Shown here: in pieces, positions 1-8,429 of the stretch | How positions within the stretch are numbered: the first letter of the stretch is position 1 | Layout: the number at the start of each line of letters is the position of its first letter | Origin: a virus | DNA length: 22,428 bases | Reading direction: 5' to 3' (one strand) | Virus record (IMG/VR): IMGVR_UViG_3300044634_001528 | Span: 1 to 22,428 of that record | Position numbers and translations under genes: made by a program | Notes under the pieces: model-generated | Database searches by the model: none | What the model saw: only the letters and a program-made list of their open reading frames with translations | Told to the model about the DNA's origin: nothing

Positions 1-25
1 AATTAAAAAACTTAGAGAACTTTAA

Positions 26-568
26 ATGATAAACGAAGGTAGACTTGTAGACAGTTTAATAGTTTTCAAAATATTGAAAATGTTAACAACCCCTATCGAA
101 AATTCTGATGCCTTTAATTATGGTATTATTGACGCCAATGGTAAAAAAATAAAAGAACCTACAGGCGCTCAAGAATTAGAATCATATACCATTCTTAATC
201 GTTTAATATTTAAAATACAATATGCTTTAATGAAATCTCCTGATAGAACTTCTAAACGCTTATTGACTTTAACCGCTGCTCTTGCTATACTAAGAGAACA
301 TAGCACAAAAGATTTTAATACATACACAGTTGAAGATATCAATGCTTTATTAGATATGTATGAAACTGATGAAAAAATTATTGCAGAGTCTATTCTACTT
401 GAACGTAATACTTTAACATTTAAAACTTTCAGAGAAGAAATGGCAGCTAATGCAGTTGGTGGTGGTAGTATCGCTGGCATTGGTGTTGGTGCAAAAGGTG
501 AACCAGGTGTTGATCCTAGATTAATGCCAATGATACGCAGAAGAAAGAAGAAAGATGTCTACCGTTAA
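26..568 (+). CDS. Conserved T4-like phage protein of unknown function
   Basis: This 180-residue protein has no motif I can tie to a function. The N-terminal 70 residues (beginning MINEGRLVDSLIVFKILKML) are helical and resemble, from memory, an uncharacterised protein of marine T4-like phages. The C-terminus carries a low-complexity Gly-rich stretch (about residues 145-165) followed by a basic tail with RRRKKK. The Gly-rich linker plus basic tail would suit a virion or nucleic-acid-contacting role, but that is inference. Its 3' end overlaps the next gene by 14 nt, so the two are probably cotranscribed. No promoter is visible in the 25 nt upstream, so the operon begins before the window. Confidence 0.8.
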   Translation: MINEGRLVDSLIVFKILKMLTTPIENSDAFNYGIIDANGKKIKEPTGAQELESYTILNRLIFKIQYALMKSPDRTSKRLLTLTAALAILREHSTKDFNTYTVEDINALLDMYETDEKIIAESILLERNTLTFKTFREEMAANAVGGGSIAGIGVGAKGEPGVDPRLMPMIRRRKKKDVYR

Positions 569-1028
569 GTCTTTAGAGACAGAACTTGCCATAGTAAAAA
601 ATGAAATAGGGCAAATAGCGCACCTATTCTCAAAATTAGAAATAACATTAGAAAAAATCACTAATGTTTCTACCAATGTAAGTCAGATATTGGCAGTTCA
701 CGAAAGAAGATTACAAGAAAATGATCTTCAATTTGAGAGTGTAAAAAATAGAATGGAAATTAGTGATGGTAGAGTAAAGGATGATATTAAAGATTTACAT
801 TCTAGAGTAACTTCAACTAGTAGAGAAGTAGAAGAAAAAATGTCTAAGGAAATAGACAAAGTATTACATGCTATACAAGATTTAAAAATACACATGTTAG
901 AAAAAGATAATAAATTGGAAGAACGAATTGAAACGCTAGAAAGATGGCGTTGGATTATGGTTGGTATATTAATTGCTGCTGGTATTTTTCTGCCCGAAAT
1001 TAGAAATTTCTTAACATCATTTGCTTGA
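555..1028 (+). CDS. Coiled-coil protein with C-terminal membrane anchor
   Basis: The 157-residue product is a long, highly charged coiled coil (about residues 5-130). A short basic/aromatic hinge (RWRW) follows, then one hydrophobic segment (about 134-150) and a short tail. This layout, coiled coil then a C-terminal transmembrane helix, resembles XhlA-like (haemolysin XhlA) phage proteins but is longer. A role at the host membrane or in the virion is possible; nothing visible decides between them. It starts inside the end of the previous gene. Its stop codon lies within the -35 box of the promoter that drives the following operon. Confidence 0.8.
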   Translation: MSTVKSLETELAIVKNEIGQIAHLFSKLEITLEKITNVSTNVSQILAVHERRLQENDLQFESVKNRMEISDGRVKDDIKDLHSRVTSTSREVEEKMSKEIDKVLHAIQDLKIHMLEKDNKLEERIETLERWRWIMVGILIAAGIFLPEIRNFLTSFA

Positions 1029-1053
1029 CAAAATAACTAAATTGTAATATAAT
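1025..1053 (+). promoter_or_regulatory. Sigma70-type promoter of the primase/nucleotide operon
   Basis: TTGACA (1025-1030) and TATAAT (1048-1053) are both perfect consensus boxes with a 17-bp spacer. The -35 box overlaps the stop codon of the preceding gene. Transcription should start near 1060, about 30 nt before the primase start codon. It has no copy of the upstream element found in the promoter family of the right half. Confidence 0.85.
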
Positions 1054-1090
1054 AAACCTGTAACTAACACTTATGGGTTTTTTTGTTTTT

Positions 1091-2116
1091 ATGTCTTTAT
1101 ATATTGATCTCAAATACATCGGAATGATTTCAGTGAAACTGAATAGATTCCAGAAAAAAAACGATTATTTGTTTAATTTTCGTTGCCCAGTATGTGGTGA
1201 TTCTGAAAACAAAAAAAATAAAACTCGTGGCTATTTGTATCGAAAAGACAATGATATGTTTTATCGTTGCCATAATTGTGAATATGGTACTACCCTTGGT
1301 AAATTCATAGAACAAATTGATTCTCTTTTGTACAAAGAATATATCATGGAGAAATTTGTAAAAAAAGATGATAAACCTGAACCTAAGAAAACAAAAAATC
1401 CAGAGTATGCTTTTGACTTTAAACCTGAGTTTAATAAACCCTCAAGTTTGATTGATAATCTCATGGACAGAATTGATACATTGCCGGCTGATCACGAAGC
1501 AGTGCAGTATGTAAAGAAAAGAATGATACCTGAGGATCAATTTCATAGACTGTATTATGTTGACGATATACGAACACTTTCACAATTAAATACCAAATAT
1601 ACGGAAGCACTAAATATCAAACAGCCAAGAATTGCTTTACCCTTTATTCGCCCAGACGGGCAATTGATAGGTTTAGCATTACGAGGTATTCGTGGTGAAA
1701 AATTAAGATATATAAATCTGAAAATAAAAGAGAATGACCCTACTGTGTTCGGTCTTGATGTTGTTGACACCAATAAAGAAGTGTATGTGGTAGAAGGTCC
1801 TATTGACAGTTTGTTCATACCAAATTCAATAGCAGCAGTTGGTTCAGCTTTTGGTAAGATAGATAAGTTAGGATTGACTTATTTCACGATGGTATATGAT
1901 AATCAACCAAGAAACAAAGAGATTTGTTCCTTGATACACAAACAAATAAAGGCAGGCAATAGAGTATGTTTATGGCCTGATATAATTGAAGAAAAAGATA
2001 TAAATGATATGATAATTTCAGGGTTGACATCGCAGGAAATTATAAGTATAATCACTGATAATACTTTTCAGGGCCTTGAAGCTGAACTACAATTTACAGA
2101 ATGGAGAAAATGTTAA
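1091..2116 (+). CDS. 61: DNA primase, T4 gp61 type
   Basis: This primase makes RNA primers for lagging-strand synthesis, working with the phage replicative helicase. An N-terminal zinc-binding module has Cys32, Cys35, Cys60 and Cys63, with the CPVCGDS and RGY signatures also found in T4 gp61. The TOPRIM-type catalytic core carries EGPIDSLFI (from Glu235), as in gp61, followed by a YDNQPRN motif corresponding to T4 LDNEPRH and by DINDMI near the C-terminus. The length (341 residues) matches T4 gp61 (342). I start it at 1091 (MSLYIDLKY), which lines up with the gp61 N-terminus; an in-frame ATG at 1073 would add six hydrophobic residues. It is the first gene after the promoter at 1025. Confidence 0.93.
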   Translation: MSLYIDLKYIGMISVKLNRFQKKNDYLFNFRCPVCGDSENKKNKTRGYLYRKDNDMFYRCHNCEYGTTLGKFIEQIDSLLYKEYIMEKFVKKDDKPEPKKTKNPEYAFDFKPEFNKPSSLIDNLMDRIDTLPADHEAVQYVKKRMIPEDQFHRLYYVDDIRTLSQLNTKYTEALNIKQPRIALPFIRPDGQLIGLALRGIRGEKLRYINLKIKENDPTVFGLDVVDTNKEVYVVEGPIDSLFIPNSIAAVGSAFGKIDKLGLTYFTMVYDNQPRNKEICSLIHKQIKAGNRVCLWPDIIEEKDINDMIISGLTSQEIISIITDNTFQGLEAELQFTEWRKC

Positions 2117-2784
2117 TGTTGTTAAAACCTAATGTTGTACTTGTTGGGATGACAACACCATCAGCAATGACCGGTTGCTTTACTGCAAATCAACTAATAG
2201 CATATGCTGCACGTGTGAGTAATCCAAGTAATCAAATTAATGATGAAACAGCACCAAAACTATTAAAATATCTCATAAAACATAGTCATTGGAGCCCTTT
2301 TGAGATGGTTTCCATAACAATGGAGATTACCACTACTCGCGACATATCTAGACAGATATTGCGTCACCGTAGTTTTAGTTTTCAAGAATTTAGTCAACGA
2401 TATGCTAAATCTTCTAATTTTATTGATCGTGAAGCTAGGTTACAAGACAATAAAAATAGACAAAATTCTGTTGTTACTGATGATAGAGACCTTAAAGAAA
2501 ATTGGAATATGAAACAACACGAAGTTATTCGTAAAGCTAATGAAGTTTACGAATGGGCTTTAGAAAACGGTATTGCAAAAGAACAAGCAAGAGCAGTACT
2601 ACCAGAAGGCAATACTGAAACTACCTTGTACATGGCAGGAACATTGAGAAGTTGGATTCATTATTATCAATTAAGAAGTAAAAACGGAACTCAAAAAGAA
2701 CATTCAGATATAGCTATAAAGTGCTGGGATATTATCAAGCAACATTTCCCAGATGTGGCTGAGGCAGTAGAGGAATTACAATGA
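2116..2784 (+). CDS. thyX: Flavin-dependent thymidylate synthase ThyX
   Basis: ThyX methylates dUMP to dTMP using methylene-tetrahydrofolate, FAD and NADPH. The family signature RHRxxSxxExSxRY is complete (Arg83-His-Arg85, Ser88, Glu91, Ser93, Arg95, Tyr96). The protein has 222 residues, the usual size. I choose the ATG at 2116: it overlaps the primase stop as TAATG and has GGAG nine bases upstream. In-frame ATGs at 2101 and 2110 are alternatives. T4 itself uses the unrelated ThyA, so ThyX is a difference from T4 that is shared with marine T4-like phages. The 3' end overlaps nrdA by 4 nt (ATGA), which couples the two. Confidence 0.95.
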   Translation: MLLKPNVVLVGMTTPSAMTGCFTANQLIAYAARVSNPSNQINDETAPKLLKYLIKHSHWSPFEMVSITMEITTTRDISRQILRHRSFSFQEFSQRYAKSSNFIDREARLQDNKNRQNSVVTDDRDLKENWNMKQHEVIRKANEVYEWALENGIAKEQARAVLPEGNTETTLYMAGTLRSWIHYYQLRSKNGTQKEHSDIAIKCWDIIKQHFPDVAEAVEELQ

Positions 2785-4583
2785 CAAAAAAAGAATATTT
2801 AGGGATTCAAATTGATTTATCAAAAGATAAATTATTTGATAAGTTAGGCATCCAACGACTGCAAGAAAGTTATATGAGAGAGGATGAAACCTCTCCTCAA
2901 GAACGATTTGCTTTTGTTAGTACAAGGTTTGCTAGTAACTTGGAACACGCGCAACGTTTATATAATTATGCAAGCGATCATTGGCTGTCTTATTCAACCC
3001 CTATTCTTTCTTTTGGAAGATCAAAAAAGGGAATGCCGATCAGTTGCTTCTTAAATTACATAGATGATACTGCGGAAGGATTGGTTAATAACCTTTCAGA
3101 AACAAATTGGCTCAGTATGCTTGGCGGTGGTGTAGGTATCGGATTTGGTATTCGCTCTACAGATGATAAATCAGTAGGAGTAATGCCACACCTTAAAACT
3201 TATGATGCATCATGCCTTGCTTATCGACAGGGTAGAACTAGACGCGGTTCTTATGCGACTTATCTTGATATTAATCATCCAGACATAGTTATGTTTTTGG
3301 AGATGCGTAAGCCAACGGGCGATCAGAATGTAAGATGTTTGAACTTACATCATGGAGTAAACATTTCAGACCGCTTTATGGAATTGATTGAACGATGCAT
3401 GTCTGATCCTACTGCGGATGATGGTTGGAATTTGTGTGATCCTCATTCAGGTGAAATAAGAGAAACAGTATCAGCTAAAGAGTTATGGCAGAAAATACTA
3501 GAATTAAGAATGGAGACTGGTGAACCTTACATTCATTATATTGATACTAGTAATAAACATCTACCAGAGTTTCAAAAGAAACTTGGTTTGAAAATTCACC
3601 AGTCAAATCTTTGCTCGGAAATTATTTTGCCGACAGATAAAGATAGAACAGCAGTGTGTTGTTTGTCTTCGGTAAATTTAGAATATTATGATTCTTGGTC
3701 TAAGAATACAAGATTTTTAAAAGATATAGCTGAAATGTTAGATAATGTGTTACAGTATTTTATTGATAATGCTCCTGATCAAGTTTCTCGCGCTAAATAT
3801 TCAGCATCACGCGAGAGAAGTATTGGTATTGGTGCTTTAGGTTATCATGCATATTTACAAAAACATATGTTTGCTTGGGAAAGTTGGCAAGCCACTAGTG
3901 CCAATGTGAGAATGTTTAAATATATTAGGACTAAACTTGATGAAGTCAATTTGGAACTCGGACAAGAAAGAGGCGAAGCTCCTGATGCAAAGGGAACAGG
4001 AAGAAGATTCAGCCATGTCATGGCAATCGCACCAAACGCATCAAGCAGCATCATTATGGGAAACACTAGTCCTAGCATCGAACCGTATAGGGCTAATGCT
4101 TACAGACAAGATACATTATCTGGGTCTTATCTCAATAAAAATAGAAATTTGGTGGGTCTTATTCAAAGTAAGATTGAAGCTGGGGAAACTAAACAGACAG
4201 AAGACGAAATCTGGTCGTCAATAATTTCAAATGATGGTTCTTGTCAACAGTTGAAATTCTTAACTGAAGATGAAAAGAATGTATTCAAAACAGCTATGGA
4301 AATAGATCAGCGTTGGATAATTGATCATGCATCTAAGCGTCAAGAATATATTGATCAAGGGCAATCACTGAATTTATTTTTTAGACCAGATGTGAATAAA
4401 AAATATTTGCATCTCGTACACTTCTTAGCATGGAAGTCTGGTCTGAAAACACTTTATTACTGCCGTTCTGAGAAGATTGGTAAAGCAGACAAAGTGTCTA
4501 GAAAAATTGAAAGGGACATTATTAAAGAAACAAATATGACTACACTCATAGAAGATAGTACTTGTTTAGCATGTGAAGGTTAG
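2781..4583 (+). CDS. nrdA: Class I ribonucleotide reductase, large (alpha) subunit
   Basis: NrdA reduces ribonucleoside diphosphates to deoxyribonucleotides, with the radical supplied by NrdB. The active-site cysteines are visible: Cys89 (PISCFLN), Cys278 in SNLCSEI with Glu280, and Cys293 in VCCLSSVNL. The paired radical-transfer tyrosines lie in TLYYCRS, and the protein ends in a redox-active CLACEG tail. At 600 residues it is much shorter than E. coli NrdA (about 760). The first catalytic Cys lies about 136 residues closer to the N-terminus than in E. coli, so the N-terminal ATP-cone is absent and dATP feedback through that site should be lost. The start ATG overlaps the thyX stop. An unknown gene separates it from nrdB. 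Confidence 0.96.
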   Translation: MTKKEYLGIQIDLSKDKLFDKLGIQRLQESYMREDETSPQERFAFVSTRFASNLEHAQRLYNYASDHWLSYSTPILSFGRSKKGMPISCFLNYIDDTAEGLVNNLSETNWLSMLGGGVGIGFGIRSTDDKSVGVMPHLKTYDASCLAYRQGRTRRGSYATYLDINHPDIVMFLEMRKPTGDQNVRCLNLHHGVNISDRFMELIERCMSDPTADDGWNLCDPHSGEIRETVSAKELWQKILELRMETGEPYIHYIDTSNKHLPEFQKKLGLKIHQSNLCSEIILPTDKDRTAVCCLSSVNLEYYDSWSKNTRFLKDIAEMLDNVLQYFIDNAPDQVSRAKYSASRERSIGIGALGYHAYLQKHMFAWESWQATSANVRMFKYIRTKLDEVNLELGQERGEAPDAKGTGRRFSHVMAIAPNASSSIIMGNTSPSIEPYRANAYRQDTLSGSYLNKNRNLVGLIQSKIEAGETKQTEDEIWSSIISNDGSCQQLKFLTEDEKNVFKTAMEIDQRWIIDHASKRQEYIDQGQSLNLFFRPDVNKKYLHLVHFLAWKSGLKTLYYCRSEKIGKADKVSRKIERDIIKETNMTTLIEDSTCLACEG

Positions 4584-4591
4584 GAGTTTAA

Positions 4592-5224
4592 ATGTTTTTA
4601 GTAGCAAATATACCACCAGTTCACTGTTGGATTAGAAAAGAATTTCTCTATGATTTTAAAGAAGGACATGGTGAATATGTTCCGTGCATTTGGGTAAGTA
4701 TTAAATCTATTCGAGGGCAAGCATTTCGAATTGAATCTTACTTACCAGAATATGGTGCATTGTACGACAAACTACCATTGAGTGCATATGTTAGCAGAAA
4801 TCATAATTTGAATCCGTATAAATTTTTGCCTCTAGATCATTTGCAAATATGGGATTGTTTGGGTTATGATATGACAGTGGTTCAAAAAGTTTTTCTCAAG
4901 AACCTTACTGGCAAATTTTATGCAAAAGATAAAAATTGGTATCAAGGTAATTACATGTTTACAGTGGATCATGCTGCTCCAGATCATAACGTTATGGACT
5001 TAACATATACTGAATGGCCTGAAGATCACAAATCATATAATTTTATTGAACTTGATAATGGACAGTATTCAGCGCAACCAAATAATCGTTGTATATTCTT
5101 TGACGCAGCAAGCAATCCTAAAGAATTACTGTTTCCAGATTTTAAAGTTGCAACAAAAAAATATGTTGTAGAACATAATCCAAAATGGGCGCTAGGTGAT
5201 ACTGATACGGTTATGTATGAGTAA
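4592..5224 (+). CDS. Conserved phage protein between nrdA and nrdB, function unknown
   Basis: The 210-residue protein begins MFLVANIPPVHCWIRKEFLYD and is rich in aromatic residues, Asp and Asn. It has no signal peptide, membrane segment or recognised catalytic motif. I recall a similar protein in marine T4-like phages, where it is also unannotated. A clear ribosome site (AGGAG at 4582-4586) precedes the ATG. Its place between the two ribonucleotide reductase genes suggests co-regulation with dNTP synthesis, but a direct role is not supported by anything visible. Confidence 0.8.
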   Translation: MFLVANIPPVHCWIRKEFLYDFKEGHGEYVPCIWVSIKSIRGQAFRIESYLPEYGALYDKLPLSAYVSRNHNLNPYKFLPLDHLQIWDCLGYDMTVVQKVFLKNLTGKFYAKDKNWYQGNYMFTVDHAAPDHNVMDLTYTEWPEDHKSYNFIELDNGQYSAQPNNRCIFFDAASNPKELLFPDFKVATKKYVVEHNPKWALGDTDTVMYE

Positions 5225-5295
5225 AAAATTAAATATGATAAATATAGTTCCCATCATTCGCTGGGTATAAAAATAATTTTAAAGAGATAGTATTA

Positions 5296-6267
5296 ATGTC
5301 AAAGTTAACAGAAGAGCGTTCTTATTTTAAACCCTTTAATTATGCCTGGGCATATGATGCTTGGTTAAAGCATGAACAATCTCATTGGTTGCACACTGAA
5401 GTCAATATGGCAGAAGATGTGAAAGATTGGAAAAACAAAATTACAAGTGAAGAAAAATCATTTCTTACTCATATATTTAGATTCTTCACACAAGGTGATA
5501 TTGATGTGGCAGGTGGTTATGTAAATAACTATTTGCCTTATTTTAAACAACCTGAGATAAGAATGATGCTTGCAGGATTTGCTGCAAGAGAAGCTCTTCA
5601 CATAGCAGCATATTCTCACCTTATTGAGACACTTGGCATGCCTGAGTCTACTTATTCTGAATTTCTAGAATATGAAGCTATGAAAGATAAGCATGAATAT
5701 TTTATTGACATGTCAAATTCAAATGGAACAGTTGAATCAGTAGCAACAAATATTGCTGCGTTTTCTGCTTTCACTGAAGGTATGCAATTGTTCAGTTCCT
5801 TTATTATGCTGTTGAATTTTCCTCGTCACGGTAAAATGAAAGGCATGGGACAAATCATTACCTGGAGTATTGTTGACGAGACACTACACGCAGAGAATAT
5901 GATCAAACTGTTCCGTGAATATATTAATGAAAATATTGGTATCTGGAACGATGATCTCAAAGGAAAGATATATACTATTGCTGAGAAGATGGTTGAGCTA
6001 GAAGATAAATTTATTGATCTAGCATTTGCAATAGGACCAATGGAAGGATTAACTCCTGAAGAAGTTAAAACTTACATTAGATATATTTGCGACAGGCGGT
6101 TGATTTCTTTGGGGCTTAAAGGTATTTTTAAAGTTAAAAAGAATCCACTTCTGTGGGTAGAATCTATGATAAATGCACCTACGCATACAAACTTTTTTGA
6201 AAATAAAAGTACTGATTATGCTCGCGGTGCATTGACTGGTGAGTGGGGTGATATTTGGGCAGCATGA
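5296..6267 (+). CDS. nrdB: Class I ribonucleotide reductase, small (beta) subunit
   Basis: NrdB holds the dinuclear metal site and the tyrosyl radical used by NrdA. The ligand set can be traced: Asp68, Glu99 and His102 (EALHIAAY), Glu161, and Glu195 with His198 (DETLH). The Asp68-Glu99 spacing of 31 equals E. coli Asp84-Glu115. The radical tyrosine is present (Tyr106, E-x2-H-x3-Y), which points to a class Ia-type enzyme and not the Tyr-less class Ic. The length of 323 residues is typical of short phage and bacterial NrdB. The 71 nt before it hold no clear promoter. The stop overlaps the next start (ATGA). Confidence 0.95.
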   Translation: MSKLTEERSYFKPFNYAWAYDAWLKHEQSHWLHTEVNMAEDVKDWKNKITSEEKSFLTHIFRFFTQGDIDVAGGYVNNYLPYFKQPEIRMMLAGFAAREALHIAAYSHLIETLGMPESTYSEFLEYEAMKDKHEYFIDMSNSNGTVESVATNIAAFSAFTEGMQLFSSFIMLLNFPRHGKMKGMGQIITWSIVDETLHAENMIKLFREYINENIGIWNDDLKGKIYTIAEKMVELEDKFIDLAFAIGPMEGLTPEEVKTYIRYICDRRLISLGLKGIFKVKKNPLLWVESMINAPTHTNFFENKSTDYARGALTGEWGDIWAA

Positions 6268-6674
6268 AGTGGCAATTGTATTATGCAGATATTGCAAATA
6301 TGACAGCAAATCTTTCTACTGCCAATAAACTGAAAGTTGGGTGTGTCATTACTAAAGACAATCGCATTTTGTCTATAGGATATAATGGCACACCCTCTGG
6401 ATGGTCTAATGAATGTGAGGAAGATGGTAAGACTAAACCAGAAGTATTACACGCAGAAGCTAATGCTCTTATGAAGTTATGTAGGTCAACGGAATCAAGT
6501 GACGGTGCGACACTATATGTCACTCATTTTCCTTGTATCGAATGTGCTAAATTAATATATCAATCAGGCATAAAAGAAGTGTACTATATAAATGATTACG
6601 AGGCTTCAAAGGGAAGCGGTAAAGAATTTTTATTCAAAGCAGGAGTAAATGTATGTCAAGTAAAAAAACAATAG
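6264..6674 (+). CDS. dCMP deaminase (zinc-dependent cytidine deaminase fold)
   Basis: dCMP deaminase converts dCMP to dUMP, the substrate of ThyX. The zinc-site motifs are complete: His63-Ala-Glu65 (HAEANAL) and Pro-Cys91-x-x-Cys94 (PCIECA). The protein also contains VGCVI and YNGTPSG, typical of dCMP deaminases (family of T4 cd). I start at ATG 6264, which overlaps the nrdB stop as ATGA and has a GGGGTG stretch upstream; a TTG nine bases earlier is less likely. The length is 136 residues, shorter than T4 Cd (193), with no visible N-terminal extra zinc insertion. The 3' end overlaps the next gene by 22 nt. Confidence 0.92.
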   Translation: MKWQLYYADIANMTANLSTANKLKVGCVITKDNRILSIGYNGTPSGWSNECEEDGKTKPEVLHAEANALMKLCRSTESSDGATLYVTHFPCIECAKLIYQSGIKEVYYINDYEASKGSGKEFLFKAGVNVCQVKKQ

Positions 6675-6844
6675 ATCATTATTGCAATAATTGTGGTTCA
6701 GATTTTATGATCACCTATGATGAAGAAAATAGTTCAGACGATCCTTACTATTGTACTTTTTGTGGTGTAGAATTTGATTTTGAATTTTCTGAAGAGGGTG
6801 ATGAATTGGATGATCAATTGCAATTTGAAAGAGGATACGACTAG
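6653..6844 (+). CDS. Small acidic zinc-ribbon protein
   Basis: The 63-residue protein has two CxxC knuckles (CNNC at about 11-14 and CTFC at about 34-37), as in a zinc ribbon. A strongly acidic C-terminal half follows. Similar zinc-ribbon miniproteins occur in many T4-like phages without an assigned function. The gene begins inside the 3' end of the dCMP deaminase gene, so it is translated from the same message. Nucleic-acid or protein binding is likely for the fold, but no partner can be named. Confidence 0.8.
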   Translation: MSSKKTIDHYCNNCGSDFMITYDEENSSDDPYYCTFCGVEFDFEFSEEGDELDDQLQFERGYD

Positions 6845-6846
6845 AA

Positions 6847-7032
6847 ATGGTACAGGGTCAGTGGTCGGGCGGTAAAGGCAGCGCCCAACGCAAAGTAGAT
6901 AAACAAAAGTTTAGCGACAACTGGGATCTGATATTCAGTAAAAATAAAGTCATAAATAGTACATCTAATAATGAGGATGTACTTAATGATAGTAGTAAAG
7001 AAGAAAAAACCGAAAATAAAACCAATTCATAG
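6847..7032 (+). CDS. Small conserved phage protein with GGKGS and NWDLIF motifs
   Basis: This 61-residue protein begins MVQGQWSGGKGSAQR and contains DNWDLIFSK at about residues 24-32. From memory this pairing (GGKGS plus R near the start, then NWDxIF) recurs in small proteins of T4-like marine phages; the function is unknown. The C-terminal half is a polar, low-complexity tail. It follows the zinc-ribbon gene after 2 nt, and the next gene starts within its 3' end. Confidence 0.7.
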   Translation: MVQGQWSGGKGSAQRKVDKQKFSDNWDLIFSKNKVINSTSNNEDVLNDSSKEEKTENKTNS

Positions 7033-7384
7033 AGTATATTGTACATATTTTCCGTCTGGTTTATATTATATCGGTTACTCTGGTAAAACTGAAAAGTTAT
7101 ATGAAAAATATTATGGAAGCTCTGCCTATGTTAAAGAGTTTGAAGGTGAACTTAAAAAAGAAACTATTGCAATTTATGAGAAAAAATCTCATGCTAAGAT
7201 GCAAGAGTTTTTACTGCAATGGCAACAGCGGCATGATCCAAATTGTTTAAACTCTATGTTAAATATAAGATTAAACAAGGAACCACTTTCTAGTTTTGTT
7301 CCTATTACTTGGACACCTAAAAAATTAACCAGTATTGATGAAGAACAGCTTGACTTATTTGAAAATATCATATACAATGAGTAA
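6986..7384 (+). CDS. GIY-YIG-like small protein
   Basis: The 132-residue protein carries a GIY-YIG-like core: RVY at residues 16-18, YYIG at 27-30 and the following KYYGSS at 41-46. These correspond to the GIY, YIG and GxGS segments of homing-endonuclease-type domains. The arginine that normally follows YIG in the active helix is not evident, and no NUMOD or other DNA-binding module is attached, so it may be inactive or may work with another protein. The ATG at 6986 has GAGG about nine bases upstream; an in-frame ATG at 6971 is possible. A CATAAATA (6951-6958), one base from the T4 late consensus, lies about 35 nt upstream and may be chance. Confidence 0.65.
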   Translation: MIVVKKKKPKIKPIHRVYCTYFPSGLYYIGYSGKTEKLYEKYYGSSAYVKEFEGELKKETIAIYEKKSHAKMQEFLLQWQQRHDPNCLNSMLNIRLNKEPLSSFVPITWTPKKLTSIDEEQLDLFENIIYNE

Positions 7385-7408
7385 CAATCAAAAAAGGAAA
7401 CAAATATT

Positions 7409-7681
7409 ATGAAAATCAATGATGTTGTGTCAGTAGTAACTCCTGCGGGAGAGTTTATTGGCAAGTTAGCAGATCAAACTGATAGCAGAATTAAACTAAA
7501 AGATCCTCGTATGCTTATTCATGCAGGAGAAGGTATGGGTTTTGCTAGAGGCATTGCTATTAGTGGGCGTGAAAATCCCGCTGAAGTAGAATTCTTTGCT
7601 TCAGGTGTTGTGTTTATAACACCAACAAATGATGATGTAGAGAAAGCATACCGTAAAATGACAAGTGGTATTATTTTATAA
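7409..7681 (+). CDS. Small beta-rich protein, possibly Sm-like
   Basis: The 90-residue protein opens with NDVVSVVTPAGEFIGKL and continues SRIKLKDPRMLI, a pattern of short strands resembling an Sm/LSm barrel. The middle (GEGMGFARGIAISGRENP) and the closing part (VVFITPTNDDVEKAYRKMTSGI) match what I recall of an uncharacterised conserved T4-like phage protein. If it is Sm-like it would bind RNA or form a ring, but this is a fold guess. An AAGGAAA ribosome site precedes the start. It is followed directly by a second small beta-barrel-like gene. Confidence 0.7.
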   Translation: MKINDVVSVVTPAGEFIGKLADQTDSRIKLKDPRMLIHAGEGMGFARGIAISGRENPAEVEFFASGVVFITPTNDDVEKAYRKMTSGIIL

Positions 7682-7692
7682 TGGAGAGTGAT

Positions 7693-7917
7693 ATGATTAA
7701 AGATCAATATATTCAGCAATTGCGTACAGGTACTCGCACAATTACCTTTACTAAGGTAGATGGTACTGAACGTGTGATGAATGCAACACTACTAGAAAGT
7801 GTTGTCCCTGCCACTGAAGGCAAACGCGCTATACCTGCATCAAATCTAGTCGTATTTGATACAGACAAGCAAGCATGGCGCTCAGTAAGGATTGATTCTA
7901 TCAAATCTTTTGTATGA
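7693..7917 (+). CDS. WYL_2/SH3-like small beta-barrel protein
   Basis: The 74-residue protein contains TITFTKVDGTERVMNATL, a Pro-rich middle and VVFDTDKQAWRSVRIDSI. This matches the pattern of the phage WYL_2 (DUF2693) family, annotated as an SH3-like barrel. The function is unknown; regulation or nucleic-acid contact is usually suspected. I start at ATG 7693, six bases after GGAG (7683-7686); an ATG at 7681 lies inside that ribosome site. The stop overlaps the next start (ATGA), so the genes are coupled. Confidence 0.78.
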   Translation: MIKDQYIQQLRTGTRTITFTKVDGTERVMNATLLESVVPATEGKRAIPASNLVVFDTDKQAWRSVRIDSIKSFV

Positions 7918-8429
7918 AAGTAACGGTGATAGGAAACGGGGTCTCTAGGACCCCTATTCCTTTAGATAAGATATCCGGTATATTGATAGGATGTAATGAA
8001 TTATATCTTGAGTATTGCCCACATTATTTGTGTGCAGTTGATATTAAGATGTTAAAAGAAATACACAATAGTGAGTATCCTGGTATTGTGTATTATAGGC
8101 ATTTAAGTTTGGTTGAAACAGGATTGAAACCTAAGAAAAACTGGCACTCTCCCGAATTTATGCAAAATAACAGTAGTGGCAATGCTGCTATAGGGTTAGC
8201 TATTAGTTTGGGCGCCACTCAAATAGACCTGTTGGGATTTGATTGTCAACAAGGTAGAGTGTATGGACCTCATGTTCCCCCTTCAAACTGGAGTCTGTGG
8301 ATTAACAACCTCATCTATCTATCCAAAAAATACCCTATTCGCAGGGTTATAGGTGTTAATTCATTAGATATTCCTGAAATTCCCAATGAAATCAGTGTTG
8401 AAAACTTTCTAAAAGAGCTTGACAAATAG
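7914..8429 (+). CDS. MptE-like / DUF115-type phage protein
   Basis: The 171-residue protein starts MKVTVIGNGVSRTPIPL, a glycine-rich Rossmann-like first strand and loop. It then has GCNELYLEYCPHYLCAVD and, later, SSGNAAIGLAISLGATQIDLLGFDC. This is the layout of phage and bacterial proteins annotated as MptE-like or motility-accessory-factor-like (DUF115), which resemble nucleotide-sugar or pterin-pyrophosphokinase folds. The substrate in phages is not known; glycan or nucleotide modification are possibilities. The final codons lie in the -35 region of the next promoter. Confidence 0.72.
   Translation: MKVTVIGNGVSRTPIPLDKISGILIGCNELYLEYCPHYLCAVDIKMLKEIHNSEYPGIVYYRHLSLVETGLKPKKNWHSPEFMQNNSSGNAAIGLAISLGATQIDLLGFDCQQGRVYGPHVPPSNWSLWINNLIYLSKKYPIRRVIGVNSLDIPEIPNEISVENFLKELDK

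Noticed and set aside
1054-1090. Intrinsic terminator (AAACC ... GGTTTTTTT) before the primase gene
   Set aside because: The stem is only about 5 bp with a long loop, and it lies directly downstream of a perfect promoter.
2071-2086. GGGCCTTGAAGCT as the missing 5' half of the CAT tRNA
   Set aside because: It lies inside the primase coding sequence, pairs imperfectly with GAGGCCC and is not followed by a D-arm sequence.
5225-5295. Late promoter-like GATAAATA or TATAAAAATA before nrdB
   Set aside because: Neither matches the TATAAATA octamer exactly, and nrdB is expected to be expressed early with nrdA.
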